A DNA stretch of 64,000 nucleotides from Paralithodes platypus (GCA_032716605.1 CM064509.1:37020259-37084258); one strand, 5' to 3'; shown: positions 21,195-32,127, numbered from the stretch's first letter. Notes: generated from the letters alone by a model not told the origin. Numbers and translations are program-made.

Positions 21195-21520
21195 TTAAGG
21201 GGAGATCTCCACTTGAGGGATTTTTTTCTTGACCCCTTTCTCCCTCATGTTTAGCCCCATTGATTTTGATATTATAAAACGTTTGCCCCATTAGGTTAGC
21301 GATTTTAAGAACTTTCACCCCATATTAAGACCTTTCGTGCAATTCAGGTGTCGATTTTATCCTGGCGAGCGATAGCGAGCCTGTAATTTAAGAGGAACCG
21401 GCCTTCGGCCGGGACATTTTTCTACCGAAAAATGTACAAATTTATCTTGAAAGGGACTCAAGGGGGTGTAATTTTAACCTTGGTGGAGGTCTAGGGAACA
21501 AACTAAATACCTCCCCTTAA
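21195..21520 (+). mobile_element. TTAA-flanked element, family B (reference copy)
   Basis: Family B definition: about 325-375 bp, TTAAGGGGAGAT at the left and CCTCCCCTTAA at the right, giving ~12-bp inverted ends. The conserved interior runs in order: CTCCCTCATGTTTAGCCCCA; GTGTCGATTTTATCCTGG; GCGAGCGATAGCGAGCCTG; the GC hairpin CCGGCCTTCGGCCGG; then TTTTTCTACCGAAAAATG, a second hairpin. There is no coding capacity. Confidence 0.9.
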
Positions 21521-21616
21521 TATCAATGAACTCTCCATGGTGTATGGAGTCCAAGTCTATTAGTGGTTTAATTGCTTGCATTGATAATTTGGCATATACA
21601 ACTGATTATTTAACTC

Positions 21617-21941
21617 AATTGACCACTTGCGAGTTTCGTTCCATAAGGAAGTTGGAGTTGTAGACATCGATATTTATACATTACCTGTTATAATACTGTT
21701 GTAGTACATTACCTGTTATAATACTGTTGTAGTACATTACCTGTATAATACTGTTGTAGTACATGTTAAACTGTTGTAGTACATTACCTGTTATAATACT
21801 GTTGTAGTACATTAAATACATAAAACCCAATTCAACATACTGTTTTATCAATTAGAAACCTACATAATTATGGTTTCTATTTAAGTATCGATGTTGACGG
21901 CTCCAACTTCCTTATAGCCTGAAACTCGCAAGTGGTCAATT
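21617..21941. mobile_element. MITE with ~53-bp inverted ends, family E
   Basis: Left AATTGACCACTTGCGAGTTT and right AAACTCGCAAGTGGTCAATT are perfect over 20 bases and continue through AAGGAAGTTGGAG and ACATCGAT. The interior carries a 28-bp tandem repeat. A partial copy lies at 40039. Confidence 0.85.
21672..21812. repeat. 28-bp tandem repeat inside family E
   Basis: About five units with ATTACCTGTTATAATACTG and TTGTAGTAC. The third and fourth are shortened. Confidence 0.9.
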
Positions 21942-22089
21942 ACAGTGTTGGCGAAATATACATCCAAGTTTTCGGGTCATTGTGGAATTTCCAAATGTGA
22001 TGGATATCATTGGATTCGTCAGGACATTGCCATTCCAACGGTTTATGAGGTTAATATTTTGGGTCTTATTTACACCCTGGTCTTTTATG

Positions 22090-22463
22090 TTAAGGGGACA
22101 TGGGCCGGTTTTCTGGACCAATTTCTCCCTCATGTTTAGTCCTATTAGTTTTCAGATGCTAAGATGTTTGCCCCATTAGTTTGGCGATTTTAATACCTTT
22201 TGCCTCATTTCGTTGTCAATTTTAAGACCTTTCGTGCCATTTAGGTGTCTATTTTTTCCTGACGAGCGATAGCGATCCTGTAATTTTAAGAATAACCGGC
22301 CTTCGGCCGGGAAATTTTCTACCGAAAAATGTACACATTAATCTAGAAGGGGGATCTGATGGATGTTTTTTAAAGTTTGATGGAGGCCTACAGTAGGGAG
22401 GAAACTAAACAAAATAATAAATAAATTAAAACATCTACCACAAAGTGAACCATCCCCCCTTAA
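22090..22463 (+). mobile_element. Family B element (long subtype)
   Basis: Ends are TTAAGGGGACATGGGCC and CCATCCCCCCTTAA. It has the GC hairpin CCGGCCTTCGGCCGG and an extra right segment (AAAACATCTACC, AAAGTGAACCATC) shared with the copies at 29835 and 40285. Confidence 0.88.
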
Positions 22464-22511
22464 CACTATCTGGTCCGACGTCTTCTTAATTAGCCTATTA
22501 TGATATTTTGT

Positions 22512-22715
22512 TTAACCCATTTAGTACCAGTGCCATCCTTATAACTTTACTCTGGCTGCTATTAGACTATTTCATTCAGTTTAAAAAGGGACTCCAATAA
22601 TCAACAGACTTTGAACTATCTCACTTAACCATATTCGCTACCACAGATCCTTCTTAAACTGCATAACATCGTCTAAATATAGCTAGAATAATATTAAAAA
22701 GACGTGGAGGTTATA
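22512..22715. mobile_element. Family A MITE
   Basis: Left end TTAACCCATTTAGTACCAG and both arms are present. The right end decays after AAAAAGACGTGGAGG. Confidence 0.75.
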
Positions 22716-22854
22716 TATTATTTAGGATTTTATTTGTTTTTGTTTTTTAGTTTGGGCAATGTATTCTAGCTCGTCCACTTGGCTCCCTTCAAACTAAAAT
22801 AAAAAGCCCCACCAGACCCTTTCAAGCTGAATTTGTACATTGATGACTAAATGA

Positions 22855-23076
22855 CTACGGTAATGGAGTGTGTGCGAGTGAGGTGGACGGCAGAGAAGGA
22901 GAGGCAGACCGAGAATGAATTAGGGGTATGGAGTTGAGAAGTATATGAGTGAAAGTGGTGTTGGATGGAAGGAGGGGCATCAGTCGACGTATTACAAAGG
23001 GGTATGGAGGAGATTCATTCATGGTCACCCCTTGAGGGATCACGGCATCTGGCAATAGATAGGTAGATAGATATAT
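22855..23076 (+). mobile_element. RTE retrotransposon, 5'-truncated 3' end
   Basis: Aligns by eye to the last ~220 bp of the RTE element at 34051-37169. Both have GAGGTGGA, GGAGGGGC, CACCCCT and GATCACGGC, and both end in GATA-like units. No frame is intact. Confidence 0.85.
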
Positions 23077-23264
23077 ACAGTATAGGCTACTACAGTTGTT
23101 GTTGCTCGTTTCACATACATATGATTAACAATACAGACTAATAACAAACATACCAAAACCATTCCAACAGCTTCCTCTATCTACAACACCCCTTCTCTGC
23201 TATCTACACTCCCAGCCGTATGTTCCTAGTGTACTGTCTGATGGCGTTAATGGGTTTCGAAGTG

Positions 23265-23420
23265 TAACATTAGACGATTCTATTCACCTTAGGACGAACC
23301 TCTTGGAATAAGACAAGTGATCTGAGTCAATCACCCCTCCAATTCCCACAGATCCTTCCTAGACGAAATAAAACAGTCTTAACAATATAATAGTTGCTGA
23401 ATAAAATCCGATTGAAAGAG
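23265..23420. mobile_element. Family A MITE, diverged
   Basis: Retains ACATTAGACGATTCTATTC and CCCACAGATCCTTCCTAGAC. Outer ends are lost. Confidence 0.6.
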
Positions 23421-23510
23421 TGAAACAAAAAATCACATCAAATAAATGCCAGAAAAATAAAATCCGATTGAAAGAGTTAAACAAAATATCACATCAAATA
23501 GTTGGTCAGA
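23402..23510. repeat. ~56-bp tandem duplication
   Basis: Two copies of a unit starting ATAAAATCCGATTGAAAGAG and including ATCACATCAAATA, just 3' of the membrane-protein gene. Confidence 0.85.
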
Positions 23511-23532
23511 AAAGATATTCAGATTGCAAGAG

Positions 23533-24336
23533 CTAAACAATAGAATCGCAGCTATCCTTCGGCTGTTGTTTACGACGAAGTGCAGGAGTAAGAAGAAGTG
23601 ACAACATGTAGATACAAAGTTTGGCAAGATACGTACAGATAACTGCGGTTCTGGCATCCTTCATGGCGTACCAGAAAGGTTTAGCGCCTATGATATCAAA
23701 GTGTTGCAGAGGACAAACTACCTCCGCATAGAACATTAGACTCATAGCCCACTGGCAGCTAAAGACACTCAACCCAGAGGCTAAACAGAGGAGCATCATT
23801 GGAACACGATACCAAAGCGTTTTAAAGGCAAAAAAAGTAATGCCCGAAACAAAAACTAAAGCCTTCGTCATGAACAGGAGAATAAGCCCAGTATTTATGG
23901 TATATTTCAATTCTGGGAGACTCTCGATGCCAGTATACTTAGCCAAGATGTTATCAAAGCTCGGCATATCACTCCCAGATAAATGTTTTATCATCGTAAA
24001 GACAGAACCGATGAATGTTTCAAACTTGGCCGGGTCTATGTTAACACCCAGGATTTTGTCAACGGGAACTCCACTCTTGACCATCATAGTGAGGCCCCCG
24101 GTGATGTCCTCGGGAACTTCATGGATAAAAGTCACCTGGAGGTAGACACAGCCACTAATATCTATTACCCACAATGCAAAAGCCAAAATGCCAAGCAAGG
24201 CGACGAGGACTTTCCGTACAGCCTCCATATGGCTTTTGGATCTCACTTCTTTATTGTCGGTCAGTGAAATCGCGGTTTTACCGTGATACAAGGTTATGTT
24301 ATCGGAAACAATACTAGATTTTCGATGGAAGTCCAT
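23533..24336 (-). CDS. Putative four-span membrane protein, intronless
   Basis: The ATG at 24336 has A at -3 and G at +4, and the frame of 267 residues runs to a stop at 23533. Four hydrophobic segments can be seen at about 42-66, 128-151, 158-181 and 221-243, with a charged N-terminus (1-40), a ~60-residue first loop and a C-terminal tail ending KQQPKDSCDSIV. That layout, with a long first loop, is like claudin/tetraspanin-type tetraspans, but the claudin W-GLW-C-C pattern and the tetraspanin CCG motif are absent. I recognise no family. Codon use is ordinary and not repeat-derived, unlike every other long minus-strand frame here. The same frame is open without an ATG to 24411. The plus-strand frames across it are shadows. 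Lack of introns could mean a single-exon gene, a last exon or a retrocopy. Function unknown. Confidence 0.75.
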   Translation of the reverse strand: MDFHRKSSIVSDNITLYHGKTAISLTDNKEVRSKSHMEAVRKVLVALLGILAFALWVIDISGCVYLQVTFIHEVPEDITGGLTMMVKSGVPVDKILGVNIDPAKFETFIGSVFTMIKHLSGSDMPSFDNILAKYTGIESLPELKYTINTGLILLFMTKALVFVSGITFFAFKTLWYRVPMMLLCLASGLSVFSCQWAMSLMFYAEVVCPLQHFDIIGAKPFWYAMKDARTAVICTYLAKLCIYMLSLLLTPALRRKQQPKDSCDSIV

Positions 24337-24828
24337 TCTATTTAGATGTATCAGGAGTAATAATGTTTTATAACGCAATGAACACTGCTTAGGAATGTTT
24401 AAAACTCGCACTTATTAAACGTGACTGATCACTATCACAACAACAACAAATATGACGATATCTAACAAGAATGTGTAGCATATTGTCTAGTTATCAATGA
24501 AAACTAATTAACTCTTTGTATGCTTAATTTGTTTATGAAAAAATGCTTTGATAATTATATTTTATATTTATTTAACTAAAACATGTCTAATACTATAAAG
24601 AAATAATAAAATGAAGGTTGATACTACACATAAATATTTTACAATATATTTTAGTCACCCAAAATATAACGTTTTCTATAGTTTAGTTTGAAAGAGAAAA
24701 TTAGTTTTTAACACCAACTATACTATTAATTGACCAATCATTAATAATGAAAATAATTGCCTACAATATAGTTTCATGTACGTAATTCACATACATATAT
24801 GCACACACTTACACTAAATTTACACAAA
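24337..24828. other. AT-rich upstream flank of the membrane-protein gene
   Basis: No repeat family or gene is recognised. On the minus strand GCGTTATAAAACATT lies about 35 bases above the ATG, which is close for a TATA box but could be a short-leader promoter element (inference). Confidence 0.4.
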
Positions 24829-25385
24829 TTAACCCTTTCAGTATCGGAGGACACTTTTCCCTCCTATTTTCTGGCAATTTGTTAACGTGTTATGCAAATT
24901 AGGAAGAATCTCTAGTATTCTAAGGAATCAAAGGTGTAGGGACTTTCTTAAGGGGAGATCTCCACTTGAGGGATTTTTTTCTTGACCCCTTTCTCCCTCA
25001 TGTTTAGCCCCATTGCTTTGATATTATAAAACGTTTGCCCCATTAGTTTAGCGATTTTAAGAACTTTCACCCCATATTAAGACCTTTCGTGCCATTCAGG
25101 TGTCGATTTTATCCTGGAGAGCGATAGCGAGCCTGTAATTTAAGAAGAACCGGCCCTCGGCCGGGACATTTTTCTATCGAAAAATGTACAAATTTATCTT
25201 GAAAGGGACTCAAGGGGGTGTAATTTTAAGCTTGATGGAGGTCTAGGGAACAAACTAAATACCTCCCCTTAACCCTGGAAAGGTTAAGGGTTAAAAACAT
25301 AAACACTGTCTCAATTATCTCTCTGATTTTCATATATTATCCTTCATCAGCTGAACAATATTGTCTAACCCATTGAAGATTCACA
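24829..25385. mobile_element. Family A MITE interrupted by a family B element
   Basis: Left part TTAACCCTTTCAGTATCGG with a TTAGGAAGAATCTC arm is split at TTAA (24948). The right part resumes after 25272 with TGTCTCAATTATCTCTCTG and ATTGTCTAACCCATTGAAG. Confidence 0.75.
24948..25272 (+). mobile_element. Family B element nested in family A
   Basis: Nearly identical to 21195-21520, with TTAA on both sides. Insertion into family A at TTAA supports TTAA as the target. Confidence 0.9.
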
Positions 25386-25530
25386 CACATAATAGAAGTT
25401 TATTCTGGCTATGATTAAACGATTTTATTAAGATTAGAAGATTAGAAAAATATTGTCTAAACATTTGAAGATTTAGACGCAAATATATATAAATATCGCC
25501 AGCAAATAAATGCGTCCTCATATATTGAAA
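25386..25530. mobile_element. Family A-derived sequence, degraded
   Basis: TTCTGGCTATGATTAAACGA and GCGTCCTCATATATTGAAAA are arm remnants. Clear boundaries are missing. Confidence 0.5.
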
Positions 25531-25533
25531 AGG

Positions 25534-25728
25534 TTAACCCTATGAGGATTATGACTCGTATTGACAGTTTATTGTGGCTATTATTTAGACGATTTTATTC
25601 AGCTAAGGCAGAACTTGTGGGAGCTAGAGAGTTAGTTAACTCACACAGGTCCCTTCTAATCTTAATAAAATCGTTTAATCATAGCCAGAATTATCTGCTA
25701 AAATACGTGTAAATCTTCAAAGGGTTAG
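25534..25728. mobile_element. Family A MITE
   Basis: TTAACCCTATGAGGATTATG to TCTTCAAAGGGTTAG. The final TTAA has mutated to TTAG. Confidence 0.8.
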
Positions 25729-25758
25729 ACGATTTTATTCAGCTAAGGAGAGGTATGG

Positions 25759-25970
25759 GAGGCCAAATAAGTCGTGCATCCGCAGTCATTACATTTTGCT
25801 CGCTGTGTGCTGTATTAAAGTCTGTCAGATGTTGAATAGGGTGAGTAAAGATAGGAACATGTTTGTATATCTCACTCGAAACGATGAATTAATGCTTAGA
25901 TAGTGCTGATACCAATTATTGATGGAAATATACTTGGCGCCGCTTATTTGGCCGACTGTACATGGCAGTC
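25759..25970 (-). mobile_element. Family C MITE, diverged
   Basis: Shares GTCTGTCAGATGTTGAATAG and ACCAATTATTGATGG with the other family C copies (defined at 30851). The ends are mutated. Confidence 0.75.
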
Positions 25971-26097
25971 GTAGGTTTAATTGAGACAGTTGTATAACAT
26001 TGCTTAGTGTTAGCAAGAACATAATAACAAGATCGCCATGTTACTGAGAGAGTTCACTCTTTCAGTATTAGGACGCCATTTTCAACTGTATACAGGC

Positions 26098-26255
26098 TGT
26101 AAAGTCAGTGAAAATAAGTTGGCCGAATCTGAACAAGATGCGGAAATACACTTAAACTACCAGGCTAAGTGAGGTACCTTTATTAGTCTGGTGGTAACGT
26201 GTCTGCCTTGTAACCCAAGAGTCCCGGGTTCGATTCCCGCCCTGGGTGCAGATTT
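26098..26255 (+). mobile_element. tRNA-derived SINE-like element S2
   Basis: A-box-like GTCTGGTGGTAACG, an anticodon-arm-like CTGCCTTGTAACCCAAGAG and a perfect B-box GGGTTCGATTCC. The leader GTAAAGTCA..GAAAATA and ATGCGGAAATA are shared with the inverted copy at 44575-44745. Confidence 0.75.
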
Positions 26256-26311
26256 CGGGAGGCTATTTCAGCATTTAATGAAGTTAAGGTGAGGCTGATG
26301 GACTATTGAGG

Positions 26312-26640
26312 TTAAGGGGAGATGGGTCGTTTATCTGGTCCCCTTTCACCCTCGTGTTTTGTTTTGAGAATATAAGACGTTCGGCCCATTAGTTTGGCGA
26401 TTTTAACACCTTTCGCCCCATTTTGTTGTTCCTTGTCAATTTAGGTGTCGATTATTTCTTGGCGAGCGAAAACGAGCCTGAAATTTTAAGAGGAACACGG
26501 CTTTCGGCCGAGACATTTTTCTACAGAAAAATGTACACATTTATCTAGGGGGTATTTTTCTAAGGTTGATGGAGGTCTAGCAAGAAAACTAAGAAATAAA
26601 GGAATAATTGAATTAATAGACAAAAAAAAAAAAAAAAAAA
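26312..26640 (+). mobile_element. Family B element
   Basis: Starts TTAAGGGGAGATGGGTCG and keeps GCGAGCGAAAACGAGCCTG and a mutated GC hairpin. It ends in a ~19 A run rather than the CCCCTTAA end. Confidence 0.8.
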
Positions 26641-26659
26641 TCCGCCGTCATGATGTAAA

Positions 26660-27044
26660 CAACTACCGGTAATCCTACATCATTAGACGATTTATACAGC
26701 TTAACCCCTTCAGTACCGGGGCCGTCCTTTTTCACGTTATTCTAGCTACTATTAGACGATTTTATTCAGTTTAAATCGGCCCTATAGCAATTAAGATCTC
26801 ACTTAACACTTTTTACTACCGCAGATCCTTGTTAAACTGCACAAAACCTTCTATATCTAGCTAGAGTGAAATTAAAAAGACGTCGCCGGTACAGTACGGG
26901 TTAAGAAGGAACTCTGGGAATTCAAGGGTAAAGACTATCTCAAATAACCCTCTGACTTCCATATACCCTTCCTAATCTGAATAATATTGTCTATTAATAG
27001 CCAGGAGAAACTGCTAAAACGCGTCATGATCCTCAAAAGGTTAA
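26660..27044. mobile_element. Family A MITE split by a second family A MITE
   Basis: The outer arm reads CATTAGACGATTTATACAGC, is broken at TTAA 26701, and resumes at 26905 as GAAGGAACTCTGGG, completing the normal CAGCTTAGGAAGG motif. It ends CTCAAAAGGTTAA. Confidence 0.85.
26701..26904. mobile_element. Family A MITE nested in family A
   Basis: TTAACCCCTTCAGTACCGG to GCCGGTACAGTACGGGTTAA. The host element supplies the TTAA. Confidence 0.9.
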
Positions 27045-27134
27045 TTACCGTCTGACTTCCGAAATTCCTTCCTAAACTAAAGAAAATCATCTACTGATAA
27101 AGCCAGAATAAAAGGAAGAAATACGTCTACAAAC
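27041..27134. mobile_element. Family A MITE, right half
   Basis: Has CCGTCTGACTTCCGAAATTC, CCTTCCTAAACTAAAG and AAATCATCTACTGATAAAG. It leads directly into the 36-bp array. Confidence 0.7.
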
Positions 27135-27500
27135 ACTGAAGAAGCTATCATAGTACTAGTAGTTGTATTTACTGAAGAAGCTATCATAGTACTAGTAGTT
27201 GTATTTACTGAAGAAGCTATCATAGTACTAGTAGTTGTATTTACTGAAGAAGCTATCATAGTACTAGTAGTTGTATTTACTGAAGAAGCTATCATAGTAC
27301 TAGTAGTTGTATTTACTGAAGAAGCTAGCATAGTACTAGTAGTTGTATTTACTGAAGAAGCTATCATAGTCCTAGTAGTTGTATTTACTGAAGAAGCTAT
27401 CATAGTACTAGTAGTTGTATTTACTGAAGAAGTTATCATAGTACTAGTAGTTGTATTTACTGAAGAAGTTATCATAGTACTAGTAGTTGTATTTACATTA
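27135..27500. repeat. 36-bp tandem array at a family A right arm
   Basis: About ten units of ACTGAAGAAGCTATCATAG and TACTAGTAGTTGTATTT. A 36-bp period keeps all frames open (Thr/Ser-rich on minus). Confidence 0.95.
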
Positions 27501-27634
27501 ACTGCAATAGGAAATAAACATATATTTACACTGAAAAGGGTATATTGATGGGCAGAAGTTGATAGACTGGGTAATAGTATGTTGTACAAATAATAGAGGG
27601 TATGATAAAGGTAGGCCTATCTAATATACTTTGG

Positions 27635-29762
27635 GTATATTGGTAGCGGTATATTGGTAGCGGTATATTGGTAGCGGTATATTGGTAGCGGTATATTGGT
27701 ACCGGTATATTGGTGCCGGTATATTGGTAGCGGTATATTGGTAGCGGTATATTGGTAGCGGTATATTGGTAGCGGTATATTGGTACCGTATATTGGTAGC
27801 GGTATATTGGTAGCGGCATATTGGTAGTGGTATATTGGTAGCGGTATATTAGTAGCGGTATATTGGTAGCGGTATATTGGTACCGGTATATTGGTACCGG
27901 AATACTGGTAGCGGTATATTGGTAGCGGTATATTGGTAGCGGTATATTGGTAGCGGTATATTGGTAGCGGTATATTGGTAGCGGTATAGTGGTACCGTAT
28001 ATTGGTAGCGGTATATTGGTAGCGGTATATTGGTAGCGGTATATTGGTAGCGGTATATTGGTAGCGGTATATTGGTAGCGGTATATTGGTAGCGGTATAT
28101 TGGTAGCGGTATATTGGTAGCGGTATATTGGTAGCGGTATATTGGTACCGTATATTGGTAGCGGTATATTGGTAGCGGCATATTGGTAGCGGTATATTGG
28201 TAGCGGTATATTGGTAGCGGTATATTAGTAGCGGTATATTGGTAGCGGTATATTGGTACCGGTATATTGGTACCGGTATACTGGTAGCGGTATACTGGTA
28301 GCGGTATATTGGTAGCGGTATATTGGTAGCGGTATATTGGTAGCGGTATATTGGTAGCGGTATATTGGTAGCGGTATAGTGGTACCGTATATTGGTAGCG
28401 GTATATTGGTAGCGGTATATTGGTAGCGGTATATTGGTAGCGGTATATTGGTAGCGGTATATTGGTGGCGGTATATTGGTAGCGGTATATTGGTAGCGGT
28501 ATATTGGTAGCGGTATATTGGTAGCGGTATATTGGTAGCGGTATATTGGTAGCGGTATATTGGTACCGGTATATTGGTAGCGGTATATTGGTAGCGGTAT
28601 ATTGGTAGCGGTATATTGGTAGCGGTATATTGGTAGCGGTATATTGGTAGCGGTATATTGGTAGCGGTATATTGGTAGCGGTATATTGGTAGCGGTATAT
28701 TGGTAGCGGTATATTGGTACCGGTATATTGGTACCGGTATATTGGTAGCGGTATATTGGTAGCGGTATATTGGTAGCGGTATATTGGTAGCGGTATAGTG
28801 GTACAGTATATTGGTAGCGGTATATTGGTAGCGGTATATTGGTAGCGGTATATTGGTAGCGGTATATTGGTAGCGGTATATTGGTAGCGGTATATTGGTA
28901 GCGGTATATTGGTAGCGGTATATTGGTAGCGGTATATTGGTAGCGGTATATTGGTAGCGGTATATTGGTACCGTATATTGGTAGCGGTATATTGGTAGCG
29001 GTATATTGGTAGCGGTATATTGGTAGCGGTATATTGGTAGCGGTATATTGGTAGCGGTATATTGGTAGCGGTATATTGGTACCGGTATATTGGTACCGGT
29101 ATATTGGTACCGGTATATTGGTAGCGGTATATTGGTAGCGGTATATAGGTAGCGGTATATTGGTACCGGTATATTGGTACCGGTATATTGGTACCGGTAT
29201 ATTGGTACCGGTATATTGGTAGCGGTATATTGGTAGCGGTATATTGGTAGCGGTATATTGGTAGCGGTATATTGGTAGCGGTATATTGGTAGCGGTATAT
29301 TGGTACCGGTATATTGGTAGCGGTATATTGGTAGCGGTATATTGGTAGCGGTATATTGGTAGCGGTATATTGGTAGCGGTATATTGGTAGCGGTATATTG
29401 GTAGCGGTATATTGGTAGCGGTATATTGGTAGCGGTATATTGGTAGCGGTATATTGGTAGCGGTATATTGGTAGCGGTATATTGGTACCGGTATATTGGT
29501 AGCGGTATATTGGTAGCGGTATATTGGTAGCGGTATATTGGTAGCGGTATATTGGTAGCGGTATATTGGTAGCGGTATATTGGTACCGGTATATTGGTAG
29601 CGGTATATTGGTACCGGTATATTGGTACTGGTATATTGGTAGCGGTATATTGGTAGCGGAATATTGGTAGCGGTATATTGGTAGCGGTATATTGGTAGCG
29701 GTATATTGGTAGCGGTATATTGGTAGCGGTATATTGGTAGCGGTATATTGGTACCGTATATT
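27635..29762. repeat. 14-bp satellite-like array (~150 units)
   Basis: The main unit is GGTATATTGGTAGC, with GGTACC-type variants. Variant order repeats: TATTAGTAG at 27847 and 28223, and GGCATATTGG at 27816 and 28178, so a block of about 360-375 bp was itself duplicated with one-unit slippage. Confidence 0.98.
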
Positions 29763-29834
29763 TCTGTCCTCGTATTAGGATGCTATATTACCACCAATGT
29801 ATATTTAAATGGGTAAATTATTATGACCATTAGT

Positions 29835-30200
29835 TTAAGGGGAGGTGGGTGGTTTTTCTAGACCCCCTTCTCCCTCATGCTTAACCCCTTTACTTTGCAG
29901 ATTTGAAGGTGTTTGCCCCATTAGTTTGTAAATTTTAAGACCTTTTGCCCCATTTTTGTTGTCAATATTAAGACGTTTTGTGCTATTTAGGTGACGATTT
30001 TTTTCCTGATGAACGACAGTGAGCCTGTAGTCTTGGAAGAATCGGCCTTCGGCCGTGACACTACCAAAAAATTTACAAATAAATCTACAAGGGCGATCTA
30101 ATGGATGTTTTGTTTAAATTTGATGGAGGTCTAGGGAGGAAACTGGAAATATAATAAATACATGAAAAAATCGACCAAAAAGTGAGCTATCCCGCCTTAA
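29835..30200 (+). mobile_element. Family B element (long subtype)
   Basis: TTAAGGGGAGGTGGGTGG to GAGCTATCCCGCCTTAA. The GC hairpin is reduced to CGGCCTTCGGCCG, and the second hairpin is partly lost. Confidence 0.85.
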
Positions 30201-30669
30201 CAGTGTAGGAAATATTCTGATATTATAACAAATAAACTACCTCAGCTTTCTATTCCTTACTGAAACTCACAGTTCACCTTCAACAGATCCTTCAACCTAC
30301 ACCGGCAAAATTATAGATATGAAAAGGGCAATTAAAGTGTCCATAACAAGCTACCCATTACAAGGCATATACAGTATATATATCATATAGGATAGAAAGG
30401 TAAATCATTATCAGTATGCCCAAAGATCTTACATACCCCTTCCATACCCCTTCCATACCCCTTTTGTACCCTCCATTATATTCTTACATTTACAATTACC
30501 CAGGCTATTAACTTATGTACAATGTCAGAGCCAAAGGAGGTACAGTTGGCCACATAAGTTGTGTTCCTCTCCGTGATCTTATACATGAAATTATAATGCG
30601 CATGATTTAATTACTTACGAGTGTCCTTTCTTAATCAATGGTTAATTCATTTGACGAGACAACTGATAA
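30201..30669. other. Mostly unassigned
   Basis: A faint family A-like patch (ACAGATCCTTCAACC) lies at 30280, and a short TACCCCTTCCA tandem at 30433-30475. I see nothing else. Confidence 0.4.
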
Positions 30670-31100
30670 TTAACCCCTTTACCACCATTACGTAATTTGC
30701 ATCATATTCAGGTTACCATTAGACGAATTTCTTTAGTTTGTAATCTACCTATACGACTCAAATAGGTAAATACGATCTCAATAAACCCTCTTGGTACATA
30801 GGTCCGTCTTAAAATGCACAAACTCCTCTAATTTTAGCCAGAAGCAAAGGTACAGTCGCGCTAATAAGTGATGTGTCGGCACCAAGTAGGCTATGTGTTG
30901 ATCAATTATTGGTATCAGCAATATCTAAGCTTGATTTCTTTCATATCGAGTGAAATATACAAACATGTTCCTACACTTACCCACCCTATTCAACATCTGA
31001 CAGACATTAATACAGCACAGAGCGAGACAAATGTAATGACAGCTGGGGCATGACTTAATAGCGCGACCGTAAAAAGGCGTCGTGGTGCTGAAGGGGTTAA
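30670..31100. mobile_element. Family A MITE containing a family C MITE
   Basis: Left end TTAACCCCTTTACCACC and right end CGTCGTGGTGCTGAAGGGGT then TAA. The right arm is split at TA (30851/31071), and without the insert it would read AAAGGTAAAAAGGCG. Confidence 0.8.
30851..31071 (+). mobile_element. TA-flanked MITE, family C (reference copy)
   Basis: Family C definition: about 215 bp, inverted ends CAGTCGCGCTAATAAGT and ACTTAATAGCGCGACCG, flanked by TA, which fits Tc1/mariner-type insertion. Interior landmarks are CCACCCTATTCAACATCTG and ATTAATACAGCACAGAGC. Confidence 0.85.
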
Positions 31101-31435
31101 AGGGGAGATTTCCACCTGAAGGATTTTTTTCTGGACCTCTTTCTCCCTCATGTTTAGCCCCATTGCTTTTTGAGATTTTAAGACGTTCGCCCCATTAGTT
31201 TGGCGATTTTAAGAACCCTCGCCCCATTTCTGTAAATTTTAAGACCATTCGTGCCATTTAGGTGTCGATTTTTTCCTGGCGAGCGATAGCGAGCCTGTAA
31301 ATTAAGGGGAACCGGCCTTTGGCCGGGAAATTTTTCTACCGAAAAATGTACAAATTTATCTTGAAAGGGGGTCAAGGGGGAGTAATTTTAAGCTTGATGG
31401 AAGTCTAGGGAATCAACTAAAAACCTCCCCTTTAA
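31097..31435 (+). mobile_element. Family B element
   Basis: It sits at the TTAA that ends the preceding family A copy. Both hairpins are present (CCGGCCTTTGGCCGG, with one loop change). It ends ACCTCCCCTTTAA. Confidence 0.88.
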
Positions 31436-31629
31436 AGGAAACCACACTCGCAACTCATTCACGCAATTTTGACTTTCGTACAGAAGATCACGACGACGAA
31501 CAGAACTTATGTGGGCAACTGTACCGTACACGCTGTTATGCTAGGTTAACCATTTCGATAGGCAGTATCTCTAATTTAACTTTAATCAATTACGATTGTT
31601 CTATATACCGGTACAGTATAAACTAAAAT

Positions 31630-31978
31630 GCTATGGCTCGTTTTTCTGGACCCCTTTCTCCCTCCTGTTTAGCCCCATTAGTTTTGACATTTTAAGACGT
31701 TAGGCCCATTAGTTTGGCGATTTTAACACCTTTAGATCCATTTGTTATCAATTTTAAGACCTATCTTGCCAATTTAGGTGTCGATTTTTTTTCCTGGAGA
31801 GCGATAGCAAGCCTATACTTATAAGAGGAACCGGCCTTCGGCTGGCATATTTTGCTAGCGAAAAATGTACAAATTTATCTTGAGGGGGTTTAGGGAGTAT
31901 ATTTAGGGAGTATATTTCTAAATTTGAGGGAGGTCTAGCGAGGAAACTAAATAATAAACTAATAAACACTAGCCCCTT
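31630..31978 (+). mobile_element. Family B element, left end lost
   Basis: Starts within the element at GGCTCGTTTTTCTGGACCCC and keeps CCGGCCTTCGGCTGG. An internal 14-bp duplication (AGGGAGTATATTT) is present at 31892. Confidence 0.8.
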
Positions 31979-32127
31979 TCACGATACACCAAGAAGGTTG
32001 TCATCCTTGTATGCTGGCTGGTGGTTGACCATTTGGTTCACAATAACAAGGAATTATGGGAATTAGAGGGTTAGATTGGACATTATTAACCCCATGATTC
32101 CCCGAGGGCCTTCTAAAGCTGAATAAA
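31979..32127. mobile_element. Family A MITE, left portion feeding the 27-bp array
   Basis: Has CTTTCACGATACACC, GGGAATTAGAGGGTTAG and CCTTCTAAAGCTGAATAAAA, so the array starts in the right arm of this element. The matching right end is at 38426-38450, more than 6 kb away. Confidence 0.65.

Noticed and set aside
26190..26250. Functional tRNA gene
   Set aside because: B box is good, but the arms do not pair into a clean cloverleaf and a diverged copy with the same flanks lies at 44575, so it is SINE-like.
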